This document shows, one piece after another, positions 5,468 to 5,674 of a DNA stretch of 5,674 nucleotides. Under the pieces are notes generated by a model, which had not been told where the DNA came from, made no database searches, and saw nothing but the letters and a program-made list of their open reading frames with translations. Where the stretch lies: the NCBI GenBank assembly GCA_030619245.1, contig JAUXBS010000094.1, forward strand, positions 1 to 5,674. The letters are read 5' to 3'. A program made the position numbers and the translations under genes. Numbering within the stretch: the stretch's first letter is position 1; each line of letters begins with the position of its first letter. This DNA is from Clostridia bacterium. Lineage in GTDB: Bacteria; UBA6262; WVXT01; JAUXBS01.

Positions 5468-5674
5468 ATGTTTATTAAAATACTGTGGGTCAGTCTTGTT
5501 GGCGGTATTATAAACCTGGATGAGCAAACATGGATACAGTCAATGATTTGCCGTCCGGTTATTACAGGCCCGGTAATAGGGTATTTATTAGGGGACTTGA
5601 ATACGGGATTGATATTTGGAATATTAATTGAACTTATATTGTTTAATGTTTTGCCGATGGGGGCAGCAATGCCG
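5468..5674 (+). CDS. PTS mannose-family EIIC component, N-terminal part (cut by window end)
   Basis: From ATG 5468 the frame stays open to the window end, giving 69 residues of a multi-pass membrane protein. EIIC forms the sugar channel together with EIID. Family motifs are clear: LDEQTWIQSMICRPVITGPV (17-36) matches the usual LD..T..Q.M.SRP...GP segment, YLLGDLNTGLIFGILIEL (39-56) the LLGDL.TGL..G...EL segment, and LPMGAAMP (62-69) the conserved glycine/proline turn. Hydrophobic segments lie at about 2-16, 31-41 and 46-62. AAAGGA at 5459-5464 is only 3 nt from the ATG, and a second AAAGG at 5449-5453 is 14 nt away, so neither spacing is ideal. The gene lies 53 nt after EIIB. EIID would be expected next, beyond the window. 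Confidence 0.9.
   Translation, partial: MFIKILWVSLVGGIINLDEQTWIQSMICRPVITGPVIGYLLGDLNTGLIFGILIELILFNVLPMGAAMP

Overview
The window reads as one continuous plus-strand gene cluster from a Gram-negative (two-membrane) bacterium. It joins lipopolysaccharide (LPS) synthesis and export genes to a phosphotransferase-system (PTS) module. Base composition is moderately AT-rich by eye. The pairing of kdsC/lptCAB with ptsN, hprK and mannose-type EII genes is familiar from Desulfobacterota-like and Omnitrophota/Elusimicrobia-like genomes. I cannot place the organism more precisely from sequence alone, so the taxon is inference.

Left part (1-3017), LPS envelope genes: the last 21 codons of a KdsC-like Kdo-8-phosphate phosphatase, an LpxL/HtrB-family acyltransferase, LptC (here a predicted lipoprotein), LptA (long, with two OstA-type repeats) and LptB (a complete ABC ATPase with an LptB-type tail). 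These genes are tightly packed: ATGA stop/start overlaps join acyltransferase to lptC and lptC to lptA, and 2 nt separate lptA from lptB. This suggests translational coupling and a single transcript. LptB powers extraction of LPS from the inner membrane, and LptC and LptA carry it across the periplasm.

Right part (3059-5674), PTS and regulatory genes: PtsN-like EIIA (active His69), HPr kinase/phosphorylase HprK, mannose-family EIIA (His9) and EIIB (His14), then the first 69 codons of mannose-family EIIC, cut by the window edge. Spacing here is looser, with gaps of 41, 64, 10 and 53 nt, and EIIA/EIIB overlap as TAATG. The rpoN and hpf genes that sit between lptB and ptsN in many proteobacteria are absent, and no HPr or EI gene is visible.

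I found no RNA gene, mobile element, CRISPR array or convincing rho-independent terminator. No gene-free stretch exceeds 64 bases. The most notable points are a His-to-Gln change at a highly conserved catalytic-region position of HprK, the lipoprotein form of LptC, the two-repeat LptA, and small inverted repeats in front of hprK and EIIC. Nothing here looks like a wholly new system; it is a compact version of a known cluster.
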